Shown in pieces: positions 16,472 through 25,984 of a DNA stretch of 64,000 nt (within the stretch, counting starts at the first letter, position 1; each line of letters starts with the position of its first letter). A program made the position numbers and the translations under genes. Below the pieces are notes generated by a model that ran no database searches, was not told the DNA's origin, and was given only the letters and a program-made list of their open reading frames with translations. Origin of the DNA: Synechococcus sp. CC9311 (GTDB lineage Bacteria > Cyanobacteriota > Cyanobacteriia > PCC-6307 > Cyanobiaceae); the NCBI RefSeq assembly GCF_000014585.1, contig NC_008319.1, forward strand, positions 1,240,001 through 1,304,000, written 5' to 3'.

Positions 16472-18070
16472 TCAGCCTTTGCTGAAGCGCATTGATGCTG
16501 GATGATCCCAGCTTCCCTGTGCCACGTATCCACGATTGTTGCCAGTGAGATGCCGCAGGATCCAGAAAATGGCCTCATCGGTGCCTGACCCAATGGCCTT
16601 TTGGATTTCCACGGCAGATCTGGACACTCCGTCGGAAAGGACCTCCTCCACTTGTTTTTGCAAATTGAGAATGGCAGCAGCGGCTTTTTTGCCCGCTTCG
16701 ACTCCTGGCTGGTGATAGGCATTCACATTGACCAATTCTCCGTATAAACCAACGGCCCGCTCAAACAAGGCGATCAGCGCTCCGAGACGGCGTGCATCAA
16801 AGCTACGCATGCTGATACTCAAGCTTTGACGACCTCCTTCCGTAAGCGCTGAGCGCGTTCCTTGCAGGAACCCATCAAGGAAGTCTCCAGGGCGTTCCCC
16901 TTCGATCGAAGGGATGTCATCCACATCACGCAGAACTTCGATGAACGTCACGAAGAAATTGTCGATGCCGTCACGCAGTTGCTGGACGTACGCGTGTTGG
17001 TCGGTTGATCCCTTATTTCCATAGACCGCGATGCCTTGATGCACTTCCTTGCCATCGCGATCAAGGTGTTTGCCGAGTGATTCCATCACCAGCTGTTGGA
17101 GATACCGACTGAAGACCTCGAGACGATCTCGGTAAGGGAGCACGACCATGTCGCGTTTGCCTTTGCCTTCACCAGCGGCATACCAGGCTGCTGCCATCAA
17201 AGCTGATGGATTGCGACGCACATCTGGACAGCGAGTGGCTTCGTCCATTTGGGCGGCCCCGGCCAAGAACCCACGGATATCGCAACCAATCAAGGCACCA
17301 GGAAGTAAACCCACAGCACTCGTGATGCTGGTGCGACCACCAATCCAGTCGAACATGTCGAAACGCTGGAGCCAGTTCTCTTTTTCGGCTTGCTGATCGA
17401 GCTTGCTGCCCGCCATGGTGACAACGACCGCCTGCTTTGCCCAACTGCCTCCGTGAGCTTCAAGACGATGTCTTGCCTGTTCCATGCCGAGGTGGGGCTC
17501 GGGTGTCCCCCCCGATTTGCTTACCGTGATTACCAATGTTGTACGGAGACGATCACCGAGGCCTGCAAGAACCCGGCTCATGCCATTGGGGTCCACGTTG
17601 TCGAAAAAGTGGAACGGAAGGCCTACTTGATGGTCCTGAAGAGCGCGAACCATGAGTAGAGGTCCAAGGGCACTGCCTCCGATCCCGATCCAAAGAACAT
17701 CCGTAAAAGGTTGTCCGTTTGGAGCCTGAATGGATCCAGCAAGAATTGACTTGCCAAATTCATCGATGGCGTCGATTTCAGCAGAGATGCTTGCCCCAAC
17801 CTGTTGATCGGGCGCTAACTGCGGCTGACGTAACCAATAGTGTCCAACCTGGCGTTGCTCATCTGCGTTTGCGATCGCACCTCCCTCTAAGTCCTCCATC
17901 GCCTTGAAAGCTTGTTCAAGTCGGGGAGTGAGCGTCTCGAGAGCAGAACTGTTGAGATGCATCCGACTGACATCGAGCCAAAGGCCGAGATCGTCGTGAT
18001 ACCAAAGCAAATCGCAAAAGCGTTGCCACTGGGTCTGGCTATCAATGGCGCTGAAATCCGGGAAGCTCAT
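16472..18070 (-). CDS. pgi: Glucose-6-phosphate isomerase
   Basis: 532 aa, normal length. It interconverts glucose-6-phosphate and fructose-6-phosphate, linking glycolysis, the Calvin cycle and glycogen metabolism. Seen: the sugar-phosphate-binding stretch VITVSKSGGTPEPHLG, FDWIGGRTSITSAVGLL, and the PGI signature region GNKGSTDQHAYVQQLRDG. The end runs convergently to leuS with only 4 bp between stop codons. Confidence 0.97.
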   Translation of the reverse strand: MSFPDFSAIDSQTQWQRFCDLLWYHDDLGLWLDVSRMHLNSSALETLTPRLEQAFKAMEDLEGGAIANADEQRQVGHYWLRQPQLAPDQQVGASISAEIDAIDEFGKSILAGSIQAPNGQPFTDVLWIGIGGSALGPLLMVRALQDHQVGLPFHFFDNVDPNGMSRVLAGLGDRLRTTLVITVSKSGGTPEPHLGMEQARHRLEAHGGSWAKQAVVVTMAGSKLDQQAEKENWLQRFDMFDWIGGRTSITSAVGLLPGALIGCDIRGFLAGAAQMDEATRCPDVRRNPSALMAAAWYAAGEGKGKRDMVVLPYRDRLEVFSRYLQQLVMESLGKHLDRDGKEVHQGIAVYGNKGSTDQHAYVQQLRDGIDNFFVTFIEVLRDVDDIPSIEGERPGDFLDGFLQGTRSALTEGGRQSLSISMRSFDARRLGALIALFERAVGLYGELVNVNAYHQPGVEAGKKAAAAILNLQKQVEEVLSDGVSRSAVEIQKAIGSGTDEAIFWILRHLTGNNRGYVAQGSWDHPASMRFSKG

Positions 18071-18175
18071 CTCTTGCGGAGAACCTTCGTCACCGAACCT
18101 ATCCGTGATTGTCCGAGATGCCCACGAATTGGAATATCGCGGTTATTCTCTCGGCGGAAACGTTGACTGTGTTTT

Positions 18176-18952
18176 GTGAGTCTTTTTGGACGTCAGGTTG
18201 TTGCCATAGCGGGAGTTCTGGGCTTCATCTGTTTGTCCGTTGCTCACCTTCGCAGCACCGCGCAACTGCCATCGATCGATGCTGAGATCCAGACGCAGCC
18301 CATCCAGAGAGATCCGAGTGTCTTCAGCCCAGAAGAACTATTTCTGTTGCAGCGCCGTTTTGGTGTGCATGGGCCGCAGACTCGACTTGCTCAGTTGTTC
18401 ACCCGAGGTATGGATCAATTCCAGCCTCTGCGAACCCAAACAGTCAATCGACTTCAAGCACTAAAGCCAGTCATCAAAAGGGAGTCGCGACGCTATCGGG
18501 TGAACCCGATGCTGGTGACAGCGATCTTGTTTGATGAAATCCAGCATTCAAAGCCCGGAGAGGATCTTCCATTTGTTGTGCATTCAGGTTTTGTGTCAAC
18601 TCACGGCCCTGCCCAGCTTGGAATTAGTGAATTAATTCATCAAGGTCGTCTTCCGTTGCATCCATCAAAATCAGAAATCGCTGAAGCCAGAAATCTTTTA
18701 ATGAATCCTGAAGCTAATGTTGAGTTACTTGCGGCAAAAATTGCTCGACTTAAAAGTGAATTAGGACTATCTCCTGATCAAGTACTAATTGCGAGTCGTT
18801 CGTATGTTGATGCTAAAGCGATCGCAACTTTGGCTTATCTCCATAACGGAAAACTTGATTATCCAAGGCGCGTCTTGCGATACATGCAAGACACTGAGTT
18901 ACATGGCTTGATCTTCTCGGAGCATCGTCCCACCACTCAACTGTTGGTTTAA
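18176..18952 (+). CDS. DUF1402-like protein, lysozyme/transglycosylase-like fold
   Basis: 258 aa from a GTG start. The N-terminal hydrophobic segment (residues 7-25, VVAIAGVLGFICLSVAHL) is a signal or anchor. The mature part includes IKRESRRYRVNPMLVTAILFDEIQHSKPGEDLP, which resembles the ...NP.L..AI...E helix of lytic transglycosylases with a catalytic-like Glu, then GPAQLGISELI and an all-helical C-terminus. This fits a DUF1402 or lysozyme-superfamily assignment. Peptidoglycan cleavage is an inference. Divergent from pgi, convergent with the amidase gene. Confidence 0.6.
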   Translation: MSLFGRQVVAIAGVLGFICLSVAHLRSTAQLPSIDAEIQTQPIQRDPSVFSPEELFLLQRRFGVHGPQTRLAQLFTRGMDQFQPLRTQTVNRLQALKPVIKRESRRYRVNPMLVTAILFDEIQHSKPGEDLPFVVHSGFVSTHGPAQLGISELIHQGRLPLHPSKSEIAEARNLLMNPEANVELLAAKIARLKSELGLSPDQVLIASRSYVDAKAIATLAYLHNGKLDYPRRVLRYMQDTELHGLIFSEHRPTTQLLV

Positions 18953-19010
18953 GGGTTGATTCTATGGGGTTGACAGTCTCTTAACACATGACAAAATCTA
19001 TGCTGATTCG

Positions 19011-19931
19011 CTAGGGGCATAGAACTTCTAAGGCAGCTAAACGTGTTTGCAGTTGATCCCAATCAAAACTTCTTGGATCGCCACGCTCTCCACCAAGATC
19101 AACATGCCGATGGGTCGTAATCGCCGCTGGAGTAAATCCAAAACGATCGATCCAGTCTTTGAGTACAAGCGCTAATGAATCATATTGTGCTGTTGAGTAT
19201 CCGCTATGCGTCGATCTGCTATTACTGCCATCTCGAGGTGTTTCCAAACTTAGGTGAAGCGCAAAATTATTGACTGACCCCCTTATTTTTGCATTCGTTA
19301 CGGCCCACTCACCAAGAAAAGCCGAATAGCCCGCTCCATAGGCGCGCTTGAGTGGATCCACAAGGTCAACGATCTTCCCATCGAGACCAATCACCGTGTG
19401 ATAACTCACTTGATCTGCATCTCTGGGATGGGGAGTCATAAAGGTATTCACAGCTGATTGAAGCGAGTACACCGTTTCATGGAGTACAACGACGCGTGGA
19501 TCAGGATTGAGAGTTGCTCCCCAGGGATTAATCCTGAAGCGTTCTCCAAAATTAGAAGGATCAGTCGCTACGGACACTCTTCGTTGCTGGAGTGTGCGTT
19601 GTTGATCATCAAGCCGGTTTTTGACCTTCGCGTCAAAGCCTGAACATTGTTTGGCTAGAGGTGAAGACCAGGAAATCGCCCTGGGGGGTTGCGGTTGGCT
19701 GGATGGCTGAGCTTTTTGACGTTCTCGTTTCGCCTCGCTGCCTACTTCATCAAGTAGATCGAGCAGCGATGGACTGCTGGCTTTAAGCGCACCACTTTGA
19801 TCATTGCTCAACCAGGCCAGAGCACCGATGCCAAGAACCAGAGTGCCACTACAAAGAATCAGAGTCGCACCACGATGGAATAGGTGAGACTGCACTCGCT
19901 TCCAGATTTCAGTCACACGATTGAAAACCAT
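19011..19931 (-). CDS. N-acetylmuramoyl-L-alanine amidase (Amidase_2 type)
   Basis: 306 aa. One N-terminal transmembrane segment (residues 22-42, ATLILCSGTLVLGIGALAW) anchors a periplasmic domain. The amidase_2/PGRP zinc ligands are visible: His in VVVLHETVYS, His in ITTHRHVDLGG, and Asp in GERGDPRSFDW. YHTVIGLDGKIVDLVDP and the H-to-L NFALHLSLET strand also match the fold. It cleaves the amide bond between muramic acid and the stem peptide. The start overlaps the end of the M61 peptidase gene by 19 bp. Confidence 0.88.
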   Translation of the reverse strand: MVFNRVTEIWKRVQSHLFHRGATLILCSGTLVLGIGALAWLSNDQSGALKASSPSLLDLLDEVGSEAKRERQKAQPSSQPQPPRAISWSSPLAKQCSGFDAKVKNRLDDQQRTLQQRRVSVATDPSNFGERFRINPWGATLNPDPRVVVLHETVYSLQSAVNTFMTPHPRDADQVSYHTVIGLDGKIVDLVDPLKRAYGAGYSAFLGEWAVTNAKIRGSVNNFALHLSLETPRDGSNSRSTHSGYSTAQYDSLALVLKDWIDRFGFTPAAITTHRHVDLGGERGDPRSFDWDQLQTRLAALEVLCP

Positions 19932-21610
19932 CGATCACGTAATTCTTTTTGTGATGACGATGCACCAGGGTCCCAGGTGATCTCCCAGTGCTCAACAATT
20001 GGATCCTTTTTCTTCAGGATTGTCGAGCTGAGACGGCCGCGACGTGCATAAAGGACAGGAATCTGTTCGGGGCCTTGAAGAAGTGCTTGCCAATGCTCAA
20101 GACCTCTGAGACGCCAGTCATGAGCGCCGACCACCTCATCACCTGGTACGAGACCTGCTTGTTCGGCAGGACCACCAGGGCTCACTTTATTGATCAACAC
20201 ACGACCTTTTTGCTTAGAAAGTTGCATCCCAACGTCTGCATGCTGCGAGTGAATCGGAACGGCCATCAAGCCAAGGGCATTCAAGCTGTCGTGAATTGGA
20301 GCCACCATCGTTGTTTCAAGCCAGGTTGGTAAAACCTCAGCTAGTGCCTTGTTGCGAACAGCCACGGCCTGGATTAGATCTTTTGGTTCATATCCCTTGC
20401 CATGACGTCCCAAGCTCTGCCAAAGATTTCGAACGACATAGGAGAGTGCCGAACCGGCCTGCCTTAGTTGAACATCAAGGCAGAATGAAATAACAGTCCC
20501 GAGCCGGTAATAACTGATCTGGGTCAAAGAGTTGGCGGGGGTTTGCTTATAGAGCCTTAGCCATGCTTCTCTTGAACTATCAGCCAAGGATTGGATCTTG
20601 TATCCAGGATTAAGGAGTACATGAGAAATGTCTTTGCCTAAATCCTCAAGGAAAGTTTGCCGATCAGATTTAGATGCTAAGAGAGACAGAGTGAGATCAA
20701 AATAGCTGGTTACCCCTTCTGCAAACCAGAGTCCATCGCTGATTTCAGCCTTGTCGTATCGATAGGGTACGTAGGCACCGGGCCGTAACCTACGTACATT
20801 CCATTGGTGAAAGTATTCATGCCCAATTAATTGTAAAAGTTGTCGATAACCATCTTTTTTAGTTAGAGCTTCCCAGGAAAATTGAAGTACTGACGCGTGA
20901 TCATGCTCAAGACCGCCATAGCCTTGATCGAGAAGCTGAATCACTAATTGATAGCGATCTCCAGCCGGTGGTGGGGTTCCCATCAACGTGCAAGCGGCTT
21001 CACACATCGCCTCAATATCGGCTTGAAATGTCGGTGGCCACCCCATCGGTGGTTCGCCAATCGTTAGTAATTCATGGTGATGCCCACAAACTTTGAAAGG
21101 GCGTGAATGAAAGGGACCGGCGTGGATGGGTGTATCGACGAGATGGTCAAAGTCTTTTGCTTCAAAGCCATCGTCAACACGTGGCAGAGGTAAGTGTTCT
21201 AACCATCCGGTCGGTAAAGTTAGATGGAGAAGATGCGGATTCCATCGCTCTCCATTAATCAGCATGACCACTGCCGGCAGGCACAGAGATGCGAAATCTG
21301 GATCTAAGTGATTGGTGCGCACCGTGAGTTGGCGGGCTTCCAGCGTGTAGGTCAAGCAAACCGGGTCGAGGTCTTCTAGTTCTGCTTCCCAGCACGAAGG
21401 TGCAACTCGCTTGGCGCTTATGACACGACCTGATTGTTGAAACCGAAGACTATGAAGATGCTGTGCATGGTCACGCACCGTGTACGACCCAGGAGTCCAT
21501 ACGGGCATCAACCACGATTGATGAAAGACACGAGGTTTCCACTCGAGTTTCACTCTGAGTTGCTGACGAGCAGGCTCACAGAGATCGATCGAAATCCTGA
21601 CGCGATCCAT
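19913..21610 (-). CDS. M61 family metallopeptidase with PDZ domain
   Basis: 565 aa from an ATG that shares a base with the preceding stop codon (TGATG). M61 glycyl-aminopeptidase family: an N-terminal beta-sandwich (HQSWLMPVWTPGSYTVRDHAQHL), then the zinc site HEYFHQWNVRRLRPGAY (HExxH) with the downstream Glu in LWFAEGVTSYF. A PDZ domain lies near the C-terminus (INKVSPGGPAEQAGLVPGDEV). No signal peptide is evident, so a cytosolic location is likely. Third gene of a minus-strand run with the DUF1257 protein and the amidase. Confidence 0.93.
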   Translation of the reverse strand: MDRVRISIDLCEPARQQLRVKLEWKPRVFHQSWLMPVWTPGSYTVRDHAQHLHSLRFQQSGRVISAKRVAPSCWEAELEDLDPVCLTYTLEARQLTVRTNHLDPDFASLCLPAVVMLINGERWNPHLLHLTLPTGWLEHLPLPRVDDGFEAKDFDHLVDTPIHAGPFHSRPFKVCGHHHELLTIGEPPMGWPPTFQADIEAMCEAACTLMGTPPPAGDRYQLVIQLLDQGYGGLEHDHASVLQFSWEALTKKDGYRQLLQLIGHEYFHQWNVRRLRPGAYVPYRYDKAEISDGLWFAEGVTSYFDLTLSLLASKSDRQTFLEDLGKDISHVLLNPGYKIQSLADSSREAWLRLYKQTPANSLTQISYYRLGTVISFCLDVQLRQAGSALSYVVRNLWQSLGRHGKGYEPKDLIQAVAVRNKALAEVLPTWLETTMVAPIHDSLNALGLMAVPIHSQHADVGMQLSKQKGRVLINKVSPGGPAEQAGLVPGDEVVGAHDWRLRGLEHWQALLQGPEQIPVLYARRGRLSSTILKKKDPIVEHWEITWDPGASSSQKELRDRWFSIV

Positions 21611-21981
21611 CAACAAATGGCTCGCTCAGCTCCCTGCTGGTCTTTCGTTGAAACGGAAGGACTCAAGTTGGTTTCGTCTGCGGAGCGCAGGGCTGACCTC
21701 AGGGCGTAGGCCCGCAAAATAGTTTTTAGATGCGTTTTATGTCCTTTGGAATCTTTGGTTTGACCAAGGTCCAGCATCAACACCAACGATCCATCGACAT
21801 CGCGCTTCCAGCCCATTTGCAGCCCGCTGCAATCTGTGGCTACTAATTCAGCTGAATAAATATCCTGGCCAAACGTTTTGATCAGCCCTGGTCGCTGTAC
21901 GAGATAGTTCTCTGCCAACAGAGTTTCCTCAAGAAGCTCGAGGTCCGTGATGACGGTTGGCAGGATGGTCAGATGGGACAT
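21610..21981 (-). CDS. DUF1257 family protein (Ycf35-like)
   Basis: 123 aa from the ATG giving MSHLTILPTVITDLELLEETL. It resembles the plastid/cyanobacterial Ycf35 (DUF1257) family, whose members begin MSHF/L...T.I.D...L...L and have alternating beta strands (AELVATDCSGLQMGWKRD, LVLMLDLGQ). The C-terminal about 40 residues (SALRSADETNLSPSVSTKDQQ) are divergent and Ser/Gln-rich. Function is unknown. Its start is 9 bp from the chosen purN start on the opposite strand; the longest purN frame would overlap it. Confidence 0.7.
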   Translation of the reverse strand: MSHLTILPTVITDLELLEETLLAENYLVQRPGLIKTFGQDIYSAELVATDCSGLQMGWKRDVDGSLVLMLDLGQTKDSKGHKTHLKTILRAYALRSALRSADETNLSPSVSTKDQQGAERAIC

Positions 21982-21990
21982 GAGCACATG

Positions 21991-22701
21991 ATGCCCGCGC
22001 GTACGAACCTTAGCCACTGTGTTGATGATTCTCTCGATTCAGGTCTCGAGCTGATTTCCCCATTGATTCAGCATTGGCCTCACTTTGAACCACCGCTGCG
22101 TCTCGGAGTGATGGCCTCTGGCAATGGAAGCAATTTCGAGGCGATCCAAGACTCGATTTCTGCCAACGCGCTGCATGCCGACATTCACCTCCTAGTGGTC
22201 AACAACCAAGGTTGTGGCGCTGAAGAGAGAGCACAACGTCTCGATATCCCTTGCCAATTATTGGATCATCGACAGTTTGAGACGAGAGAAAGTCTCGATC
22301 ACGCACTTGTTAAGGCTTTCCTTGAGGCCGATGTGGAACTGATCGTGATGGCTGGCTGGATGCGGATTGTCACTCCAGTGTTGATTGAAGCCTTCCCAAA
22401 CAGATTGCTCAATATCCACCCATCCCTTCTGCCCAGCTTCAAAGGTCTCGATGCGGTTGGGCAAGCTCTCCAAGCGTCGGTACGGATCAGTGGTTGCACT
22501 GCTCATCTGGTGCAGGCTGATGTGGATACCGGACCGGTCATTGCCCAAGCGGCTGTTCCAGTATTTCAGGACGACAGTCGAGCTTCCCTGGCCCAACGCA
22601 TTCAATCTCAGGAACATCGGATTCTGCCCTGGGCTATCGCTCTTGCAGGATTGAATTGGCGCCAGGCCGCCGAGAAACTTCCCAGCGAAGCTCAGGGATA
22701 G
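21991..22701 (+). CDS. purN: Phosphoribosylglycinamide formyltransferase
   Basis: 236 aa with the ATG at 21991; ATGs at 21973 and 21988 are alternatives and the true start is uncertain. It transfers a formyl group from 10-formyl-THF to GAR in purine synthesis. Core motifs: LGVMASGNGSNFEAI (phosphate loop), MAGWMRIVTPVLI, the catalytic region NIHPSLLPSFKGLDAVGQAL, and GCTAHLVQADVDTGPVIAQ with the catalytic Asp. About 40 residues before the core are unusual for the family. The 3' end overlaps convergent argC by 10 bp. Confidence 0.93.
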   Translation: MPARTNLSHCVDDSLDSGLELISPLIQHWPHFEPPLRLGVMASGNGSNFEAIQDSISANALHADIHLLVVNNQGCGAEERAQRLDIPCQLLDHRQFETRESLDHALVKAFLEADVELIVMAGWMRIVTPVLIEAFPNRLLNIHPSLLPSFKGLDAVGQALQASVRISGCTAHLVQADVDTGPVIAQAAVPVFQDDSRASLAQRIQSQEHRILPWAIALAGLNWRQAAEKLPSEAQG

Positions 22702-23756
22702 AAGGGAACTAGCGGTAAACCTGTTTCACCCGGCAGACCTGCCATGAGATTGAGACATTGAAAGGCTTGTGCGGCCTGTCCTTTCATCAAGTTGTCCACA
22801 GCGCTCATCAAGACAAGCCGTCCGGTTCGGTTGTCGACTTGCACGGATAAAAAGGCCCGGTTGGTGTGTTTGGCCCATTTGGTTGCTGGGTAGGTGCCAA
22901 CAGGTAACACCGTGACGCAGGCGTGATGGCGGTAAAAACTATCGAGAACAGTGGTGCAGTCTTCGGCCGTTAGTCCAGGGTCCCGCAATCTGGCGTACAC
23001 CGTTGACAGCAGCCCGCGAACCATTGGAACCAGATGCGGTGTGAACTGCAACTGGATGCCACATCCTGCAACCTCACTGGCCATCTGTTCAATTTCTGAG
23101 GTGTGGCGATGGCCTACAACGCCGTAAGGACAGATCGATTCAGAGGCCTCCGCCAACAGAAGATGTTCTTTCGCAGCGCGTCCACCACCGGATGTGCCCG
23201 TCTTTGCATCGATGATCACACCGTCTTGTTCGATCAACCCTTGCTTGAGGAAGGGCAACAAAGGCAGCAAGCTCGCGGTGGGAAAACAGCCAGGTGCGGC
23301 AACCAATCGTGCTGTTGCGATGGCGGAAGCATTCCACTCAGGCAATCCGTAGACCGCCTCCATACACAGGTCAGTATCCGTGCGCTTGCAAGAGAGAGAC
23401 TCCTGGGCATAGACCCTCGCCCACTGATCGAGCGAGCGGTAGCGGTAATCAGCGGAGAGATCAACGACCCGAACACCACGTTCAAGAAGTCCAGGAACCA
23501 GTCCACTCGCCAGTCCATTGGGAAGGCTGAGCAGAGCTACATCAGCGCACTCGGCAATTCTGGTGGGGTCAGGACTCTCCACAAGGGGATCATCCGGAAG
23601 GGGCAAAAACGGGCAGAGCTCACTCCAGCGTTTGCCAGCACTGCGTTCTCCGCCGAGCAGGCTGATCTCAAATTCGGGATGGGACTGCAACAGCCTCAGG
23701 CTTTGCAAGCCCCCATAACCGGATGCTCCGATGACCGCAACTCGTTTGATCGCCAT
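22692..23756 (-). CDS. argC: N-acetyl-gamma-glutamyl-phosphate reductase
   Basis: 354 aa. It reduces N-acetylglutamyl phosphate with NADPH in arginine synthesis. Seen: an N-terminal Rossmann motif (VAVIGASGYGGLQSLRLL), VDLSADYRYR, the catalytic cysteine in AAPGCFPTASLLPL, the DAKTGTSGGGRAAKE stretch, and FTPHLVPMVRGLLSTVYA. Divergent from ribBA and convergent with purN. Confidence 0.96.
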   Translation of the reverse strand: MAIKRVAVIGASGYGGLQSLRLLQSHPEFEISLLGGERSAGKRWSELCPFLPLPDDPLVESPDPTRIAECADVALLSLPNGLASGLVPGLLERGVRVVDLSADYRYRSLDQWARVYAQESLSCKRTDTDLCMEAVYGLPEWNASAIATARLVAAPGCFPTASLLPLLPFLKQGLIEQDGVIIDAKTGTSGGGRAAKEHLLLAEASESICPYGVVGHRHTSEIEQMASEVAGCGIQLQFTPHLVPMVRGLLSTVYARLRDPGLTAEDCTTVLDSFYRHHACVTVLPVGTYPATKWAKHTNRAFLSVQVDNRTGRLVLMSAVDNLMKGQAAQAFQCLNLMAGLPGETGLPLVPFYP

Positions 23757-23857
23757 GAACTGAGCGAAATGATCGGCTGATCGTACTGGCGTCGATCATG
23801 ATGAGAGCTTGTTGGATACCTAGAACGCTGAGCCATTCAGCCGTAGCTTCCGAGAGC

Positions 23858-25468
23858 ATGGATCCGATCTTTGACTCCATCCCCGATGCCCTCAACGCCA
23901 TCCGTAATGGCGAGTGCGTTGTTGTCGTCGATGACGAACGCCGTGAAAACGAAGGAGATTTGATTTGCGCTTCGCAGTTTGCGACGCCAGAGCAGATCAA
24001 TTTCATGGCCAAAGAGGCTCGCGGTTTGATCTGTCTTGCGATCGAAGGAGATCGTCTCGATGCTCTCGACCTCCCTTTGATGGTTGATCGCAACACCGAT
24101 GAAAATCAAACGGCGTTCACGGTGAGTATTGATGCCGGGCCTGAGCATGGCGTTTCGACTGGAATTTCAGCGGAGGACCGCTCTCGCACGATTCAGGTTG
24201 TGCTTCAGGCTGATGCCAAGCCATCCGATCTAAGGCGTCCAGGGCATGTGTTTCCCCTGAGGGCCCGTTCTGGAGGCGTGCTCAAGCGTGCTGGACATAC
24301 AGAAGCAGCGGTGGATCTCGCTCAGCTCGCCGGACTTATTCCATCGGGGGTGATTTGCGAAATTCAGAACTCCGATGGGTCGATGGCACGCCTGCCAGAA
24401 CTCCAGAACTACTCCAAACAATTTGGCTTAAGGCTCATCAGCATTGCTGACCTCATCAGCTATCGACTTCAGAACGAACGTTTTGTTCGTCGTCATGCTC
24501 AGTGTGTGATGCCCAGTCGGTTTGGACAGTTCCAAGCGATCGGATTCCGCAATGAACTGGACAACAGTGAGCATGTTGCCCTCGTGAAAGGTGTCCCCGG
24601 GCAATTGCAAGAACCTGTGTTGGTTCGGATGCATTCAGAGTGCCTGACAGGGGATTCTTTTGGTTCGCTTCGTTGTGACTGTGGGCCACAACTTGAAGCC
24701 GCGCTGTCTCAAATTGAGCAAGAAGGTGAAGGTGTTGTTGTTTATTTGAAGCAAGAGGGACGTGGCATTGGTCTGATCAATAAGTTGAAGGCTTACAGCC
24801 TCCAAGATGGAGGCCTTGACACCGTTGAAGCAAACGAGAAGCTGGGATTTGGAGCCGATCTACGAAATTATGGAGTTGGAGCGCAGATCCTTGGTGATCT
24901 TGGTATTCATCGCTTAAGACTCCTGACCAATAACCCACGCAAAATTGCAGGACTCGGTGGTTATGGCTTGGAAGTGGTGAGCAGAGTCCCACTAATCATT
25001 AATCCAGGTGACCATAATGCCAACTATTTAGCTACAAAGAGAGACAAACTAGGACACTTGTTTAATGAGTATAATGCCGCTGAAATTGCAACTTTGGCCT
25101 GGGATTGTGGCGAAGAATTTATCGCTAAACTCCCAGATCTTTTGCATAGGGCTGAGGCGTTAGCCGTCAAATCTAGTCTTACCTTGCAGGCAGAACAAAC
25201 ACCAAGACTCCTTGCTCTTTGGGAACGTCCTCAATTTGTGTGGACTGTTTCTGGCGAGACTTCCGCGATTGAGCTGTTTCTCAAGACGTTGGCGTCTTGG
25301 ACAGAAACAAAAAGGCTTGGTTTCTTGAAAACGGCGAAAGCGGAACAACGTCTCCATCCTTCATTGCAACTCAATCGGGAAGAAAGGGACTTGGCTTCTC
25401 TTTTGAGTGACAAAAAAAACAGCTGGTCAGACGAATCTGACCAGCCGATTTTGATTCACTGGTCCTAA
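23858..25468 (+). CDS. ribBA: Bifunctional RibBA: DHBP synthase / GTP cyclohydrolase II
   Basis: 536 aa from the ATG giving [12 protein letters not shown]; an in-frame ATG 60 bp upstream overlaps the promoter area. It makes both riboflavin precursors. RibB domain (residues about 1-205): [18 protein letters not shown] and the [12 protein letters not shown] stretch. RibA domain (about 210-405): [20 protein letters not shown] with the zinc cysteines, and [17 protein letters not shown]. About 125 further residues ([14 protein letters not shown] to ILIHWS) extend beyond standard RibBA. The last coding bases form the terminator hairpin that serves the convergent cyclophilin gene. Confidence 0.96.
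   Translation: MDPIFDSIPDALNAIRNGECVVVVDDERRENEGDLICASQFATPEQINFMAKEARGLICLAIEGDRLDALDLPLMVDRNTDENQTAFTVSIDAGPEHGVSTGISAEDRSRTIQVVLQADAKPSDLRRPGHVFPLRARSGGVLKRAGHTEAAVDLAQLAGLIPSGVICEIQNSDGSMARLPELQNYSKQFGLRLISIADLISYRLQNERFVRRHAQCVMPSRFGQFQAIGFRNELDNSEHVALVKGVPGQLQEPVLVRMHSECLTGDSFGSLRCDCGPQLEAALSQIEQEGEGVVVYLKQEGRGIGLINKLKAYSLQDGGLDTVEANEKLGFGADLRNYGVGAQILGDLGIHRLRLLTNNPRKIAGLGGYGLEVVSRVPLIINPGDHNANYLATKRDKLGHLFNEYNAAEIATLAWDCGEEFIAKLPDLLHRAEALAVKSSLTLQAEQTPRLLALWERPQFVWTVSGETSAIELFLKTLASWTETKRLGFLKTAKAEQRLHPSLQLNREERDLASLLSDKKNSWSDESDQPILIHWS
25411..25445 (-). terminator. Rho-independent terminator for the cyclophilin gene, inside ribBA
   Basis: Perfect 10-bp stem (gctggtcaga / tctgaccagc, 25422-25445) with a CGAA loop, followed on the minus strand by TGTTTTTTTTG from the A-run at 25412-25419. 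It is correctly oriented for minus-strand transcripts from the cyclophilin gene, which ends 28 bp upstream. It is wholly within the ribBA coding region, encoding the residues around [12 protein letters not shown]. Confidence 0.8.
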
Positions 25469-25472
25469 CGGA

Positions 25473-25913
25473 TTAGTCGGTCACCGTGACGCTTTCAATA
25501 CGGCTGCCGTTTTTTAAGGCAAGAACAACATCCATGTCACCGGTTTGTCCAAATACGGTATGAACACCATCGAGATGGGGCTGAGCTTCATGAACGATGA
25601 AGAACTGGCTTCCGCCTGTGTTCTTACCGGCATGAGCCATCGAAAGAATGCCAGGAGCATGCTTCCGGCTGTTGATTTCGCAATTAATGGTGTAGCCAGG
25701 ACCGCCTGTTCCAGGCATTCCTTTGGCACCCTCACGGCTGTTGGGGCATCCACCCTGTGCCATAAAACCATCGATGACGCGATGGAAAGCAAGACCGTCG
25801 TAGAAACCTTCTCGAGCGAGCTTCACAAAATTGGCGACGGTGTTCGGAGCATCTTGATCGAACATTTCCAGCTTGATCTGGCCGGCATCCGTTTTCATCA
25901 GGACTGTCGTCAA
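25473..25913 (-). CDS. Cyclophilin-type peptidyl-prolyl isomerase
   Basis: 146 aa using a TTG that yields [18 protein letters not shown], the length and start expected of the cyanobacterial cytosolic PpiB. It catalyses cis-trans isomerisation at proline. Motifs: [43 protein letters not shown] and [10 protein letters not shown]. An in-frame ATG at 25994 would add WTWFKKGR plus a hydrophobic stretch resembling a signal peptide, giving 173 aa and overlapping the divergent mtnP start by 10 bp. Which form is made cannot be settled from sequence alone. Confidence 0.9.
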   Translation of the reverse strand: MTTVLMKTDAGQIKLEMFDQDAPNTVANFVKLAREGFYDGLAFHRVIDGFMAQGGCPNSREGAKGMPGTGGPGYTINCEINSRKHAPGILSMAHAGKNTGGSQFFIVHEAQPHLDGVHTVFGQTGDMDVVLALKNGSRIESVTVTD

Positions 25914-25984
25914 GGCACCAAAGGCAAAAACGGATCTTAGGCAAGCGAGCAAGATGAGTGTCAATACGCGCCCTTTTTTAAACC

